A DNA stretch of 64,000 bases from Desulfonatronum thioautotrophicum (GCF_000934745.1 NZ_JYNO01000001.1:186001-250000); one strand, 5' to 3'; shown: positions 1 through 11,615, numbered from the stretch's first letter. Numbers and translations are program-made. The notes: generated by a model not told the origin, from the sequence alone.

Positions 1-735
1 GGAGACACACTCATCCTGATAGGACAGGGCCGTTTCGGCATGTCGGCCAGTGGACTGTTTGCCGTCACCGGACTGCTGGAGCATCCAATCCGGGAGATGA
101 ACACCCAGGCGGTGTACATGCCCCTGAAGACCGCCCAGGAACTTCTGTCCGCCGAGGACCACCTGACCGCGCTGCTGATTTCGCCGCAACGCGAACGGCA
201 CACCGAACAGGTGGCCGCCTCGCTCCGGGAGGTGTTCGCCGACAGCGAACTGGTGGTGTTCACCTGGCCGGAACTGATGCCCGAGCTGCTGGAGCTGATG
301 GAGCTGGACCTTGCCGGTCCCAGATTCATCACCGCCATCCTGTACGTCGTCATCGGATTCGGATTCCTGGGAACGGTTCTGACCATGACCCTGGAGCGCA
401 TCCGGGAATTCGGCATGCTCCTGTCCATTGGCATGAGCCGGGGACGACTGGCCGGCGTGGTCTTTCTGGAGACCTTTTTGATCAGTTGCCTGGGCGTGCT
501 GTCCGGCATGGCCTTGGCCTGGCTGACCCTGCGCCTGGCGGATCCGATCCGTCTCAGCGGCAATGCGGCCCTGGCGCTGATGGATTTGGGTTTCGAACCG
601 GTCCTGCCCATGTCCTTTGCCCTGGATCAGTTCCTCATGCAGGGACTGTACGTTTTCATCATGGCCATGCTGGTCTCCCTCTACCCGCTGGTCGCCATCT
701 TTCGCCTGAACATCCTTGATGCCGCGAGGAAATGA
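1..735 (+). CDS. ABC transporter permease, FtsX/MacB family (5' end cut)
   Basis: The reading frame is open from base 1, so the N-terminus lies outside the window and only the last 244 residues are seen. The visible part has a periplasmic-type stretch of about 100 residues, then three hydrophobic segments near visible residues 109-130, 152-178 and 215-238. The sequence EFGMLLSIGMSRGRL between the first two is typical of the cytoplasmic loop of FtsX/MacB permeases. The stop codon lies two bases before the next permease start, and an ATPase gene follows, so this is one half of a heterodimeric exporter of the LolCDE/MacB type. What it exports cannot be told from the sequence. Confidence 0.88.
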   Translation, partial: GDTLILIGQGRFGMSASGLFAVTGLLEHPIREMNTQAVYMPLKTAQELLSAEDHLTALLISPQRERHTEQVAASLREVFADSELVVFTWPELMPELLELMELDLAGPRFITAILYVVIGFGFLGTVLTMTLERIREFGMLLSIGMSRGRLAGVVFLETFLISCLGVLSGMALAWLTLRLADPIRLSGNAALALMDLGFEPVLPMSFALDQFLMQGLYVFIMAMLVSLYPLVAIFRLNILDAARK

Positions 736-736
736 C

Positions 737-1957
737 ATGCATCTCCTGCTGACCATTGCCTGGCGCAATATCTGGCGCCACCCGGCGCGAAGCGGTGTAC
801 TCATCGCTGCCGTGGCCGTGGGCCTGTGGGCCGCTGTGATGGTCATCGGCTGGGCCAACGGGCTGATGCAGCAGCGCCTGGACTACGTGATCGAGCGGGA
901 ATTGACCCACATCCAGATCCATCACCCCGGTTTTCCGGACGACGGCCACCCCTGGGACCATATTCCCGGTCACGACCAGATTACTTCCTGGCTGGACGGC
1001 CATCCCCTGGTGCACTCCCACGCCTCCCGGACCATAACCGACGGCATGCTCCAGTCTCCGGTCAAGACCTCCGGCGTTCGCATCCGGGGCATCGATGTCG
1101 CCGCGGAGACCAGGACCACCACTTTTCATGAAAACATGGTCCAAGGAACGTTTCTGGACGCCGACCTGAGCAACCCGGCAATCATCAGCCGCATCCTGGC
1201 CGACGAGCACAACATGCGCATCGGTAATCGGATCGTGCTGACCTTCGAGAATGCGGACCGCGAACTGACCTCCAGCGCCTTTCACATCGCGGGCCTGTTC
1301 ACCTCGGCCTCCTCGGAGTACGACAAACGCAATATTTTCGTGCGCTCCGAGGATCTGACTGAAATCCTGGCCGGTCGGCCAATCTTTCATGAAATCGGCG
1401 TCATGCTGGTTCACGAGGCGGAGGCCGAGGCCTTTGCGGTTATGCTCAACGAACGTTTTGAGAACATTCTGGCCCAAACCTGGCGGGAGCTTTCCCCGGA
1501 GCTGAGCATGATCGTGGAACTGGGCGACGTCATGGTCCTGCTCATCAGCCTGATCATCATGGCCGCCCTGGGATTCGGCATTCTCAACACCATGCTGATG
1601 GCCCTGTTCGAGCGCATGCGGGAACTGGGCATGCTGCTCTCCATCGGCATGAGCAAACTTCGGATTTTTTGCATGATCATGCTCGAAGCTCTTATCCTGA
1701 CATTTTCCGGGGCGCTGGCCGGAATGGCGCTGGCCTGGCTGAGCCTCCGCCATCTGGGCCAGACCGGGATCAATCTGGAAATGTTTGCCCAGGGCGCGGC
1801 CTTGATCGGGTTCGACCACCTGATTTATCCATTTCTGAGCATTGGCAATTTTCTGCTCATGAGTCTTGTGGTCGTTTCCGTCACCCTTGCGGCCTCGCTG
1901 TATCCGGCACTGAAAGCCGTCAGGATTCACCCTTTGGAAGCAGCTCGGGACACCTGA
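737..1957 (+). CDS. ABC transporter permease, FtsX/MacB family
   Basis: This 406-residue membrane protein has an N-terminal membrane helix at about residues 19-41, a large periplasmic domain, and three C-terminal helices, which is the FtsX/MacB layout. The C-terminal loop ERMRELGMLLSIGMSKLR nearly repeats the loop of the preceding permease, so the two are paralogues. I start it at the ATG at 737 because GAGGAAA sits just upstream within the end of the previous gene; an in-frame TTG at 716 is possible but has poorer signals. It should pair with the preceding permease and the ATPase at 2000 to move a lipophilic molecule or lipoprotein from the inner membrane. Confidence 0.88.
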   Translation: MHLLLTIAWRNIWRHPARSGVLIAAVAVGLWAAVMVIGWANGLMQQRLDYVIERELTHIQIHHPGFPDDGHPWDHIPGHDQITSWLDGHPLVHSHASRTITDGMLQSPVKTSGVRIRGIDVAAETRTTTFHENMVQGTFLDADLSNPAIISRILADEHNMRIGNRIVLTFENADRELTSSAFHIAGLFTSASSEYDKRNIFVRSEDLTEILAGRPIFHEIGVMLVHEAEAEAFAVMLNERFENILAQTWRELSPELSMIVELGDVMVLLISLIIMAALGFGILNTMLMALFERMRELGMLLSIGMSKLRIFCMIMLEALILTFSGALAGMALAWLSLRHLGQTGINLEMFAQGAALIGFDHLIYPFLSIGNFLLMSLVVVSVTLAASLYPALKAVRIHPLEAARDT

Positions 1958-1999
1958 GAACCCCGCCGGCTGTCACAATTTACCAACCCCAACGCTGCC

Positions 2000-2686
2000 A
2001 TGCCCATTGTCCAAACCGAAAATCTCACCAAGGTGTACAACCCGGAGACCGTTCCCGTGCACGCCCTGCGCGACGTCTCCATTGCCATTGACACCGGGGA
2101 GTTCACGAGCATTGTCGGCCCCTCGGGATCCGGCAAGACCACGCTGCTGAACATGATCGGCGGACTGGACAAGCCCACTTCCGGCACGGTCCTTGTGGAC
2201 GGCGTGAACGTGACCAGGCTGAAGGACCGCCAGCTTATCGACTTCCGGCTGAAAAACATCGGATTCGTCTTCCAGCACTTCAACCTCATTCCGGTTTTCA
2301 CGGCCAGGGAGAATGTCTCCTTCATCATGTTGCTTCAGAAAAAAGACAAACAGGAAATGCGGCGACGAACGGATGAATTGCTGGAAGCGGTCGGACTGGG
2401 CAGCCTGAAGGACGCCCGGCCCAGGGAAATGTCGGGCGGCCAACAACAGCGCGTTGCCGTGGCCCGGGCCCTGGCCTCGCGTCCCAGGTTCATTCTCGCC
2501 GATGAGCCCACCGCCAGTCTGGATACCAAGGCAGCCATGAATCTGCTGGACATCATGCTCAGGATGAACCACGAAGAGCAGGTGACGTTTGTCTTTTCCA
2601 CCCATGACCAGCGTGTCATTGACCGCGCACGCCGGGTGATCACCATGGTGGACGGTGTCATGGAAGCGGATGAACAACGGACATAG
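2000..2686 (+). CDS. ABC transporter ATP-binding protein, LolD/MacB-like
   Basis: This 228-residue protein is the ATPase of the exporter encoded by the two preceding permease genes. The Walker A motif GPSGSGKTT is at residues 40-48, the signature SGGQQ at 145-149 and the Walker B Asp-Glu pair at 168-169 in FILADEPTASLD. It is followed by the D-loop and an STHD switch histidine. Length and motifs match the LolD/MacB/FtsE clade that works with FtsX-type permeases. A dispersed repeat (family A) begins at the base immediately after its TAG stop. The beta-barrel gene 160 bp downstream may be part of the same function. Confidence 0.92.
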   Translation: MPIVQTENLTKVYNPETVPVHALRDVSIAIDTGEFTSIVGPSGSGKTTLLNMIGGLDKPTSGTVLVDGVNVTRLKDRQLIDFRLKNIGFVFQHFNLIPVFTARENVSFIMLLQKKDKQEMRRRTDELLEAVGLGSLKDARPREMSGGQQQRVAVARALASRPRFILADEPTASLDTKAAMNLLDIMLRMNHEEQVTFVFSTHDQRVIDRARRVITMVDGVMEADEQRT

Positions 2687-2810
2687 CAGTCCGTTGAAAA
2701 ACTCCCAATTGCTGCGTCGCTGCAAGTAGTTCAAACTCTCACGTATCAGTGCATACGCTTCGACTTTAAACTTTTTTTACTCCTTGCACTTGGGTTTTTT
2801 GAACGGACTG
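2687..2810 (+). repeat. Family A dispersed repeat, copy 1 (124 bp, terminal inverted repeats)
   Basis: The ends are CAGTCCGTT (2687-2695) and AACGGACTG (2802-2810), a perfect 9-bp inverted repeat. The complementarity continues inward imperfectly through GAAAAACTCCCAATTG on the left and CACTTGGGTTTTTTG on the right. The same unit occurs inverted at 26586-26709 and with an insertion at 34347-34530. It contains no open frame of note. Size and terminal repeats suggest a non-autonomous (MITE-like) or REP/BIME-like element; this is inference. Confidence 0.8.
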
Positions 2811-2847
2811 CCGTCAAACGGCTTTTCAATACTCAGTAGGGCGGAAC

Positions 2848-4032
2848 ATGTATCGAAACACATGGATACCAACGCTGGTTTCGCTGCTGGCATGTTGTCT
2901 GGTATCCATGGCAGAGCCGGGAACGGTCCGGGCCCAACTGGTTGAAAACCTCCAGGCGCGGGGATATGTCCAGTTCACACCGGTCCATGTTTCCGCTGCC
3001 CTGCCGGAACCCCTGGGGAAAGGCAGCTGGATGGAATACCGACTGCAAAAACGCCTCAACCTGCGCTGGGATGCCACCCCGGATCTCGCCTTTCACTGGC
3101 AGATGCGCACCCGATTGTTCGCCGGTGATCTGGTGCGCGACATTCCGGGCTACGCGGACGGAATTGACAGCGATGCAGGCCTGGTCAACCTTTCATGGAT
3201 GATCCAGACCCAGGATAGTTGGCTGCTGCACTACATCCCGGACCGGCTCTACGGGGAGTGGGATCACGGCGACTGGAACGTTCGCCTGGGGCGGCAACGG
3301 GTCAACTGGGGGGTGAACCTGATCACCAACCCCAACGACCTGTTCAACATCTACTCCTTCTATGATTTCGACTATCCGGAGCGACCTGGATCGGACGCCC
3401 TGCGCATCCAGCGGTTTTTCGGGTTCGGTTCGCGCCTGGAACTGGCGGCAAGTCCTGCCCGGGACCTGGAAAACAGCGTGGCGGCGGTCCTCTATGCCTT
3501 CAATGCCGGCGGCTATGACGTCCAATTGATCGGCGGCTATTACCGCGAACGAATGGCAACGGGCGTCGGCTGGGCCGGTGATCTGGGCGGTGCCGGGTTC
3601 AAGGGGGAACTGATGCACTTCGCCGACCTGGAAACAACGGACGGCAACCGGTCCGCCGGCACCGTGGCCGCGGTCTCGGTGGACTACATGTTCCCGAACC
3701 GCCTGTTTCTGGTTGCGGAGGCAATGTACAACAGGGGTGGGGGGCAGGACGGCTTCGTGCTTTTGGCCGACCGGTTCACTCCGGACAATCCCTCCCTGTC
3801 CAGATGGCAGTTCACGACCCAGGCTTCCTACCCGCTTCACGAGCTACTGGATGGAACGTTGACGGCCATGGTCTACCCGGACAAGGAGGCCTTTTTCCTT
3901 TCACCTGCCCTGACCTGGTCCGCGCTGACCAACCTGGATGTGCAGCTTCTGGGTCAATTCTTTCTGGGTGGCACGGACCCTGTCTTGTCCGATACCCGGG
4001 TCGTGACGGCCAGCCTCACCTACCACTTCTGA
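2848..4032 (+). CDS. Outer-membrane beta-barrel protein, function unknown
   Basis: The 394-residue product starts with a signal peptide (hydrophobic core around residues 8-20, probable cleavage after VRA near residue 29). The rest alternates polar and aromatic residues in short strands, with recurring patterns such as WNVRLGRQRVNWG. It ends in TASLTYHF, a C-terminal phenylalanine typical of barrels inserted by BAM. I do not recognise a specific family. It follows the ABC exporter genes in the same direction with only a family A repeat between, so a role as the outer-membrane partner of that exporter is a reasonable inference. The GCGGAAC before the ATG at 2848 is a weak ribosome site. Confidence 0.75.
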   Translation: MYRNTWIPTLVSLLACCLVSMAEPGTVRAQLVENLQARGYVQFTPVHVSAALPEPLGKGSWMEYRLQKRLNLRWDATPDLAFHWQMRTRLFAGDLVRDIPGYADGIDSDAGLVNLSWMIQTQDSWLLHYIPDRLYGEWDHGDWNVRLGRQRVNWGVNLITNPNDLFNIYSFYDFDYPERPGSDALRIQRFFGFGSRLELAASPARDLENSVAAVLYAFNAGGYDVQLIGGYYRERMATGVGWAGDLGGAGFKGELMHFADLETTDGNRSAGTVAAVSVDYMFPNRLFLVAEAMYNRGGGQDGFVLLADRFTPDNPSLSRWQFTTQASYPLHELLDGTLTAMVYPDKEAFFLSPALTWSALTNLDVQLLGQFFLGGTDPVLSDTRVVTASLTYHF

Positions 4033-4286
4033 TTGTACGACGACGTCTTCATGGAAAACAGCCCACAGGTCAAACACCCGTTCCATCCTTTTTCCCGAAA
4101 AACCGGGAAACACGGAGAAAACGGAAATGGAGCCATCTTGCGAGGCAGGGCACAACCACTGGACCGGGCCAGATTCCGATCCACACACCGCGGACGGAAT
4201 TGCTCGATGCGCTGCCCTGCCCCAGTCGGCACGTCATGGTTCCATCAACCCGACAACAGATACATTTCTTGAAAGGAATACCGCAA

Positions 4287-6431
<2,145 letters not shown>

Positions 6432-6490
6432 TCGCCAAAAGAGTTGGCCCGGGGAGGACAAATTCCTCCTGCGCCCTGCCGCGGCCCGCT

Positions 6491-6997
6491 TCAGCCGGAG
6501 TGGTCGCTTTTTTCCAGTAGGGCGGCCTTGTCCAGCACGGCCTGCGTCTGATTTTTCTTGTACGCCAGGACGGCGTCACGCACGGCAGGGTGCTTGACGC
6601 CGAGGATTTGTGCCGCCAGCAGCCCGGCGTTCTGGGCGTTGTCGATGGCCACGGTGGCCACGGGGACGCCTCGCGGCATCTGGACGATGGAAAGCAGGGC
6701 GTCGAGTCCCTGCAGGGCAGTGGCATTGACTGGTACGCCGATGACCGGAAGCACCGTGCAGGCGGCCACCATCCCAGGCAGATGCGCGGCGCCGCCCGCA
6801 CCGGCGATAATGACCTCCAGGCCGCGCTCGGCGGCGTTGGTGGCGTAATCCACAAGGCGCTCCGGAGTCCGATGGGCGGAGACAATGGTCAGTTCATAGC
6901 CCACTCCGAATTGCGCGAGAATTTCAGCGGCTTGGCGCATGACCGGCAGGTCCGAGTCACTGCCCATGATGATGCCCACCTCTGCTGCTTTCGTCAC
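6491..6997 (-). CDS. purE: N5-carboxyaminoimidazole ribonucleotide mutase
   Basis: The 168-residue protein rearranges N5-CAIR to CAIR in purine synthesis. The class I PurE fingerprints are present: GSDSDLPVM near residue 13 for phosphate binding, the SAHRTP loop around residue 42, and the [10 protein letters not shown] segment. A purK gene lies directly upstream and overlaps it by 4 bp, which marks this as the PurK-dependent class I enzyme rather than the one-step class II form. The C-terminal LEKSDHSG is a short lineage-specific tail. Confidence 0.96.
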   Translation of the reverse strand: MTKAAEVGIIMGSDSDLPVMRQAAEILAQFGVGYELTIVSAHRTPERLVDYATNAAERGLEVIIAGAGGAAHLPGMVAACTVLPVIGVPVNATALQGLDALLSIVQMPRGVPVATVAIDNAQNAGLLAAQILGVKHPAVRDAVLAYKKNQTQAVLDKAALLEKSDHSG

Positions 6998-8172
6998 TGA
7001 TTCTCTCCATGAATTTTGAGGATTTCTCTCAGATGTTGCGCGGTCATCAACGCCTGCTCCGGGTCGGCATCCAGCACCACGGCATGTCCCATCTTGCGAA
7101 AAGGGCGGACTTCATGCTTGCCGTAAATATGCACGCTGACCCCCGGAAGGGCGAGGGCCTTCGCCAATCCCTGGATGTGAGGACGGCCCATGGCATTGGG
7201 CTCTCCCACCAGATTGATCATCGCCGCCGGGGTGTGCTGCTCGGTCTGGCCCAGAGGCAGCCCGGCAATGGCCCGCAGGTGCTGCGCATACTGACTGGTG
7301 CGACAGGCCTCGATGGTATAGTGGCCGGAATTATGCGGGCGGGGGGCAACTTCATTGACCAGCAGCTCTCCATCCGTGGTGAGAAACATCTCCACGCCAA
7401 AAATTCCCACCCCTCCCAGAGCCTTGGCGGTCCGTTCGGCCAAAGTACGGGCTTGCCAGGCCAACTCCTCGCTGAGCCGGGCCGGGGCCAGCAGCAGGTC
7501 CAAAGCGTTGCTGCGCGGGTCGAAAATCATCTCCGCCACGGGGTAGGTCCGGATTTCACCATCAGCCCCGCAGGCCGTCATCACGGCCAGCTCTTTTTCC
7601 ACGGCCACACACCGTTCCAGCAGGGAAGGCCCTTGCAGAGCGCGTTCCAGGTCAGCCTCATCCCGCAGAATCACCACACCGCGACCGTCGTACCCGCCTC
7701 GACGGCTTTTTTGCACCAGGGGAAAACCAAAAGCGCGCACGGCGCGTTCATCCCAGGCATCCAGCCGAACAAAGACAGGCTGCGGCAACCCCGCCGCGGC
7801 CAATCGTTCCTTCTGATGCAATTTATCCTGGAGAACTTCCAGAAGATCCGGCGAAGGATGGATGACTGCCCCCGCGGCTTGCAGGGCGTGCAGGGCCGAC
7901 GTGTCGATGTGCTCCAGGTCATAAGTGAGCACATCCGAGGCTTCCGCCAGTTCGTGGAGCTTGTCCCGATCAAAAAAACCGCCGACAATCTGCTGGTCGC
8001 TGACCTGCCCGGCCGGTGCCGCCGGCGTCGGATCAAGCACCCGCACCTCACAGCCGAGTTTCTTGGCCTCTATGGCCAGCATTTTTCCCAACTGCCCGCC
8101 CCCGACAATTCCCAATCGCAAGGGAGGACAGGGTATACGGTCACGGGCAGGATCCCACTGCGCCTGCTTCAT
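6994..8172 (-). CDS. purK: N5-carboxyaminoimidazole ribonucleotide synthase
   Basis: This 392-residue ATP-grasp enzyme carboxylates AIR with bicarbonate and ATP to make N5-CAIR, the substrate of PurE. It begins with the family's dinucleotide-like motif [12 protein letters not shown] near residue 22. It carries the ATP-grasp segments [13 protein letters not shown] and [13 protein letters not shown], the latter holding metal and substrate ligands. It is the first gene of a purK-purE operon; the purE start codon overlaps its stop. AGAAGG lies about ten bases before the ATG. The upstream gap holds several palindromic repeats. Confidence 0.96.
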   Translation of the reverse strand: MKQAQWDPARDRIPCPPLRLGIVGGGQLGKMLAIEAKKLGCEVRVLDPTPAAPAGQVSDQQIVGGFFDRDKLHELAEASDVLTYDLEHIDTSALHALQAAGAVIHPSPDLLEVLQDKLHQKERLAAAGLPQPVFVRLDAWDERAVRAFGFPLVQKSRRGGYDGRGVVILRDEADLERALQGPSLLERCVAVEKELAVMTACGADGEIRTYPVAEMIFDPRSNALDLLLAPARLSEELAWQARTLAERTAKALGGVGIFGVEMFLTTDGELLVNEVAPRPHNSGHYTIEACRTSQYAQHLRAIAGLPLGQTEQHTPAAMINLVGEPNAMGRPHIQGLAKALALPGVSVHIYGKHEVRPFRKMGHAVVLDADPEQALMTAQHLREILKIHGENQ

Positions 8173-8392
8173 AATGGAAAAACCTTCTGGTTGTTTTTTT
8201 GCCGCCCCTCAAAAAAAAACGTGCAGCAGCGAACGGAGAAAGACAAAAAAATTAAGGCGATGTACCACTCTCCACGGACAAGTCAAGGCAAAGAATCCAG
8301 GGTCCCTGGGCAGGAATGGTTCATAACACCGAATAATTTTGTTTACATTTTTTTCGGACACCCGGTTTGGCCGTGACGGGTGACGTAGTGCC

Positions 8393-8469
8393 GTAGGGGC
8401 GGACCTGTGTGTGCGACCATTTCGGGTTGAGGCGTTATCTCGAATGGGCGCACACAGGTGCGCCCCTAC
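8393..8469. repeat. Imperfect palindrome of the GTAGGGGCG type
   Basis: The left arm starting GTAGGGGCGGACCTGTGTG at 8393 pairs with the right arm ending CACACAGGTGCGCCCCTAC at 8469, with a few mismatches and a loop of about 16 bases. GTAGGGGCG palindromes like this recur in intergenic DNA of many unrelated bacteria. I see one copy in this window. Confidence 0.65.
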
Positions 8470-8528
8470 AGTGGGACAACCACGCCCCATACACGGATTT
8501 GTCAACCAATCCTGAACCATCCCCTCAA

Positions 8529-8784
8529 GGCAATTTTGTTCTCACGTAACCATCTGAAATGTATTAGGCTGCTCAGCCCTGTTTGGGACGGATCGACCGG
8601 CTCCGCCTGTCTGGCTGAACCAGGAATCGTTCATCAAGCCGTTGCCGGGCGCCAAGAGCACAAGCTCCTGTTTTCATGGCGCAACAGCTTGATGCTACGA
8701 GACCGGTGAAGGAGTTTCGAGCCGTTCCAAACAGGGCAAGCCGGCCGTCTTTGCGAGAAAAAATTTGTGAGAACAAAAATGCTC
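8529..8784 (+). repeat. Family B dispersed repeat, copy 1 (about 256 bp)
   Basis: The outer inverted repeat is TTTTGTTCTCAC (8534-8545) against GTGAGAACAAAA (8767-8778). Inside it a second stem pairs 8578-8591 (CCTGTTTGGGACGG) with 8722-8735, and a third pairs 8632-8645 (CATCAAGCCGTTGC) with 8681-8694. A closely similar copy in the same orientation lies at 26163-26424. No convincing coding frame is conserved between the copies. The nested stems suggest a structured non-autonomous element; function is unknown. Confidence 0.78.
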
Positions 8785-8900
8785 TGACCTGCCTCTCTTT
8801 CCATCTTGATTTTTGGTTTTACTCTTGGCTAGATCATCCAACAACGGATTCACGGTCTTCCGGAATTCGCCCCTTCAACCGCCCCACAGGAGTTACCGCC

Positions 8901-9704
8901 ATGCACCTTGGAAAACAAATCAGACTGGAACGGATTCTGAACCGTGACACCCGGCGCGCAATCATCGTCCCGCTGGATCACGGCGTGAGTGTGGGGCCGC
9001 TTTCCGGCTTGACCGACATGCGTCAAACCTTGAGCCGGATCGCCACCGGCGGGGCCAACGCCGTGGTCATGCACAAGGGACTGGTCCGATGCGGACACCG
9101 TGGCAGCGGACCGGACATCGGACTGATCATCCACCTTTCCGCCAGCACCGCGCTGTCACCATATCCCAATGCCAAAACCCTGGTGGCCTCGGTGGAGGAG
9201 GCTCTGCGCCTGGGTGCGGACGGTGTTTCCGTACATGTCAACCTGGGCGACGAGAACGAGCGGATGATGTTGGAGGACATGGGTCAAGTCAGCGCCACGG
9301 CGGCCTCCTGGGGAGTGCCCATGCTGGCCATGATGTACGCCCGGGGACCGAAGGTGCCCAATGAGTACGACCCGGATGTCGTGGCCCATTGTGCCAGAGT
9401 GGGTGTGGAACTGGGGGCGGACGTGGTCAAGGTGCCCTACACCGGAGACATGGACAGCTTCCAACGCGTGATTGATGCCTGCTGCATACCGGTGGTCATT
9501 GCCGGAGGGCCGAAAATGGACAGTGTCCGCGCGGTACTCCAGATGGTCTCCGATTCCATCAGCGCCGGAGGAGCAGGGCTGTCCATGGGCCGGAACATCT
9601 TCCAGGCCGAAGATCCCCAGGCTCTACTCAAGGCCATGCACGGCATCGTCCATGACGATGTGAGCGTGGAGCAAGCCATGGAGACGCTGGGACATGTCGG
9701 CTGA
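8901..9704 (+). CDS. 2-amino-3,7-dideoxy-D-threo-hept-6-ulosonate synthase (class I aldolase family)
   Basis: The 267-residue protein belongs to the DhnA/FbaB class I aldolases. It has the N-terminal [13 protein letters not shown], the [12 protein letters not shown] segment and the Schiff-base lysine in VVKVPYTGD (Lys177), followed by the GGPK phosphate-binding loop. The length and the signature near the lysine fit the ADH synthase (AroA') subgroup, which condenses a ketohexose phosphate with aspartate semialdehyde as the first step of an alternative route to dehydroquinate. Plain fructose-bisphosphate aldolase is the alternative call. The ATG at 8901 follows CAGGAG; the open frame upstream runs into the family B repeat and is not coding. 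The partner dehydroquinate synthase II is not in the window. Confidence 0.82.
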   Translation: MHLGKQIRLERILNRDTRRAIIVPLDHGVSVGPLSGLTDMRQTLSRIATGGANAVVMHKGLVRCGHRGSGPDIGLIIHLSASTALSPYPNAKTLVASVEEALRLGADGVSVHVNLGDENERMMLEDMGQVSATAASWGVPMLAMMYARGPKVPNEYDPDVVAHCARVGVELGADVVKVPYTGDMDSFQRVIDACCIPVVIAGGPKMDSVRAVLQMVSDSISAGGAGLSMGRNIFQAEDPQALLKAMHGIVHDDVSVEQAMETLGHVG

Positions 9705-10803
9705 CCATCGGCAATCTGAAATCCGAGCAGAGTCGGCTTCAGGAGGAAGGGTTCCCGGCAAATCGCCTCTCCCGAAGCGTAGCGGCCGGATGCGCAAGGC
9801 ACTGATGATCTGCCTTGTTGTCCTCCTGGCCGGCAGCGCCGGACTTGCCTGGGACATTCATCGGTTTCTGCACGTTCCCCCTCAGCAACCTGGAGAGACA
9901 CGTTTGGTGGAGATCGTTCCGGGCATGTCCTTGATTCGGATCAGCCAGCTTCTGGAGAGTGAAGACCTGGTTTCCAGCGGCATGCGCTTTCGATTGTATG
10001 CCCAGGCCTTGGGACGGGGGGCGTCGGTGCAGGCCGGCGAGTTCGCCTTGCACACCGGCTGGACGCCGGACAGGGTTCTGGATGTTTTGACCTCGGGCCG
10101 GGTCTACCTGCACCGGCTGCAAATCCCTGAAGGCCTGACCTGGTGGCAAACTGGACGTGTCGTGGAAGCTTCCGGATTGGCCAGTTTCGAAAGTTTCGCC
10201 AAGGCAGTGCACGACCCGGACCTGCTGCGGCGGTTCAACATCCCCCAGGAAAACGCCGAGGGTTTTTTGTTTCCGGAGACCTATTACCTGCCCCGACCAC
10301 GCAACAACGACGCCCGGCCCATCGTCGAAATGATGCTGAACATGTTCTGGAGGGTTGCCGATGAACAGCTCTGGCCCGAGGACCGTCCCTCCGTGGAAAC
10401 TGTCCGCGAGACGGTTATTCTGGCCTCATTGGTGGAAAAAGAAACCGGACTGGCCGAAGAACGCGAACGGATCACCGGGGTTTTCGCCAACCGGTTGCGC
10501 ATCGGCATGCGCCTGCAGTGCGATCCGACAACCATCTATGGCCTTGGGCCGGACTTTTCCGGCCCGCTGCTCCGCAGACACCTGGACGACCCCGCAAACC
10601 CCTACAACACTTACATGCACGCAGGCCTGCCTCCGGGGCCCATTGCCTCGCCCGGACTGGCCTCGCTCCGGGCAGTTTTACACCCCGAAGAGCACAATCT
10701 GTTCTATTTCGTCTCCAGCGGCGACGGCTCGCACACCTTCAGCCGGACGTTGGAAGAGCACAACCGGGCCGTTCGCCAATTCCGTCGGACCCAAGGGCGT
10801 TAG
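9694..10803 (+). CDS. mltG: Endolytic murein transglycosylase MltG
   Basis: This inner-membrane lytic transglycosylase cuts nascent peptidoglycan strands and sets glycan length. One membrane helix lies at about residues 35-55. A LysM-like segment follows ([12 protein letters not shown]), then the YceG core with the catalytic Glu in the Glu-Lys-Glu-Thr run at residues 248-251 and the conserved [18 protein letters not shown] near the C-terminus. The ATG at 9694 overlaps the end of the aldolase gene; a later in-frame ATG at 9790 would give a shorter cytoplasmic tail and is the main alternative. A bidirectional terminator follows the stop. Confidence 0.94.
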   Translation: MSADHRQSEIRAESASGGRVPGKSPLPKRSGRMRKALMICLVVLLAGSAGLAWDIHRFLHVPPQQPGETRLVEIVPGMSLIRISQLLESEDLVSSGMRFRLYAQALGRGASVQAGEFALHTGWTPDRVLDVLTSGRVYLHRLQIPEGLTWWQTGRVVEASGLASFESFAKAVHDPDLLRRFNIPQENAEGFLFPETYYLPRPRNNDARPIVEMMLNMFWRVADEQLWPEDRPSVETVRETVILASLVEKETGLAEERERITGVFANRLRIGMRLQCDPTTIYGLGPDFSGPLLRRHLDDPANPYNTYMHAGLPPGPIASPGLASLRAVLHPEEHNLFYFVSSGDGSHTFSRTLEEHNRAVRQFRRTQGR

Positions 10804-10816
10804 TCACAAGACAGAC

Positions 10817-10857
10817 CACCAAAAAAGCCGGACCCAGTGGGCCCGGCTTTTTTGGTG
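10817..10857. terminator. Bidirectional intrinsic terminator between mltG and the response regulator
   Basis: The arms CACCAAAAAAGCCGGACCC and GGGCCCGGCTTTTTTGGTG pair over 19 bp with one mismatch around a three-base loop. The A and T runs at the base of the stem give a U-tract in both directions, which suits the convergent genes on either side. Confidence 0.88.
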
Positions 10858-10875
10858 TCCGCAATCCGTCACGAT

Positions 10876-11289
10876 TCAAAAGTAGGAAGGCTGACCCTCT
10901 CCTGAAGGAGGCGCAGCCTGTTTTTCGGCCTTTTTCAGGGCTTGATCCACTTTGCTTTTCAGCTCCGTCAGGTCCACGGACTTGACCACGTAAAAATCCG
11001 CGGCAATGGATTTCAGATCATGTTGAAAACTGTCGTACGCCGTGCAGAGGATGACCGGAATGGACTGGTCCTGACTGCGAATTTCCTGAAGCAGATCCAG
11101 CCCGGAACGATTCCCCTCCAGCTTGATGTCCAGGACAACCACCTGGGGCTTTTCCCTGGACAGGACTTCCAGAATGTTTTCCGACCCGTCCGATGTGACG
11201 ACGTCGTAATTCTCCATCTGAAGCTCTTCCTGGTACAAGAGTCGAATGTGATGCTCGTCATCGACGACAAGAATTTTTCCTTTGGCCAT
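10876..11289 (-). CDS. Single-domain response regulator (CheY-like receiver)
   Basis: The 137-residue product is one receiver domain without an output domain. ILVVDDEHHIR holds the acidic pocket, the phosphoacceptor Asp is in VVVLDIKLEG around residue 54, the conserved Thr is in ILCTAYDS and the Lys is in VVKSVDLTEL. A low-complexity tail KKAEKQAAPPSGEGQPSYF follows. The ATG at 11289 has AAGGAGGAG upstream, so the longer open frame to 11403 is not used. No kinase is adjacent, so its partner and output are unknown. Confidence 0.92.
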   Translation of the reverse strand: MAKGKILVVDDEHHIRLLYQEELQMENYDVVTSDGSENILEVLSREKPQVVVLDIKLEGNRSGLDLLQEIRSQDQSIPVILCTAYDSFQHDLKSIAADFYVVKSVDLTELKSKVDQALKKAEKQAAPPSGEGQPSYF

Positions 11290-11615
11290 ACTCTCCTCCT
11301 TGAGGCGGAACGACTGGCATTCCTTGGCTGCGAAAAATGAATCGGGGTTGGGATATGATCCGAAACACACAGTTGGAAAAAACCCCGAAAAGAACTCAAG
11401 CACTTCGCTGAGGTGATGATCCGCCCATGAATTTAAGAAAGCTTACACAGATTCACCACGAGTCTCAACCAACTGTTTGCCCGAAGCTATTTTCTGCGGC
11501 TATTTTTGCGGGCACCCTTCAGGCTGAACAGGCAAGAACACAGCGGGGATTTCCGGTTGAATTACCCTGCCAACCTGGATAAACAGCAGCAAATGCTTTG
11601 CCGAGGTGAAACCGA
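11290..11615. other. Intergenic region between divergent genes
   Basis: This 326-bp gap separates the response regulator (minus strand) and the TtuB-like gene (plus strand), so it should hold promoters for both. I see no clear hexamer pair, repeat or gene in it. Confidence 0.5.

Larger units (their letters stand above)
8173..8900. other. Intergenic region with two repeat elements
   Basis: This 728-bp gap separates purK and the ADH synthase gene, which point away from each other. It holds an imperfect palindrome at 8393-8469 and a family B repeat at 8529-8784. The first 150 bases next to purK are A/T-rich with oligo-A and oligo-T runs and probably contain its promoter, but I cannot define the hexamers. 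I see no gene. Confidence 0.7.

Noticed and set aside
659-1930. Long open frame on the minus strand opposite the second permease
   Set aside because: It is rich in His, Gln and Asp with no domain, and lies opposite a clear ABC permease; it is an antisense artefact of high-GC codon use.
3804-4286. N-terminal extension of the Tex frame
   Set aside because: It overlaps the beta-barrel gene in another frame and is longer than any Tex protein; the TTG at 4287 gives the normal start.
7009-8376. Long plus-strand frame opposite purK
   Set aside because: It has no recognisable domain and lacks a ribosome site, while the purK frame has all family motifs.
8676-8900. N-terminal extension of the ADH synthase frame
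   Set aside because: It runs through the family B repeat, has no family similarity, and a good ribosome site precedes the ATG at 8901.
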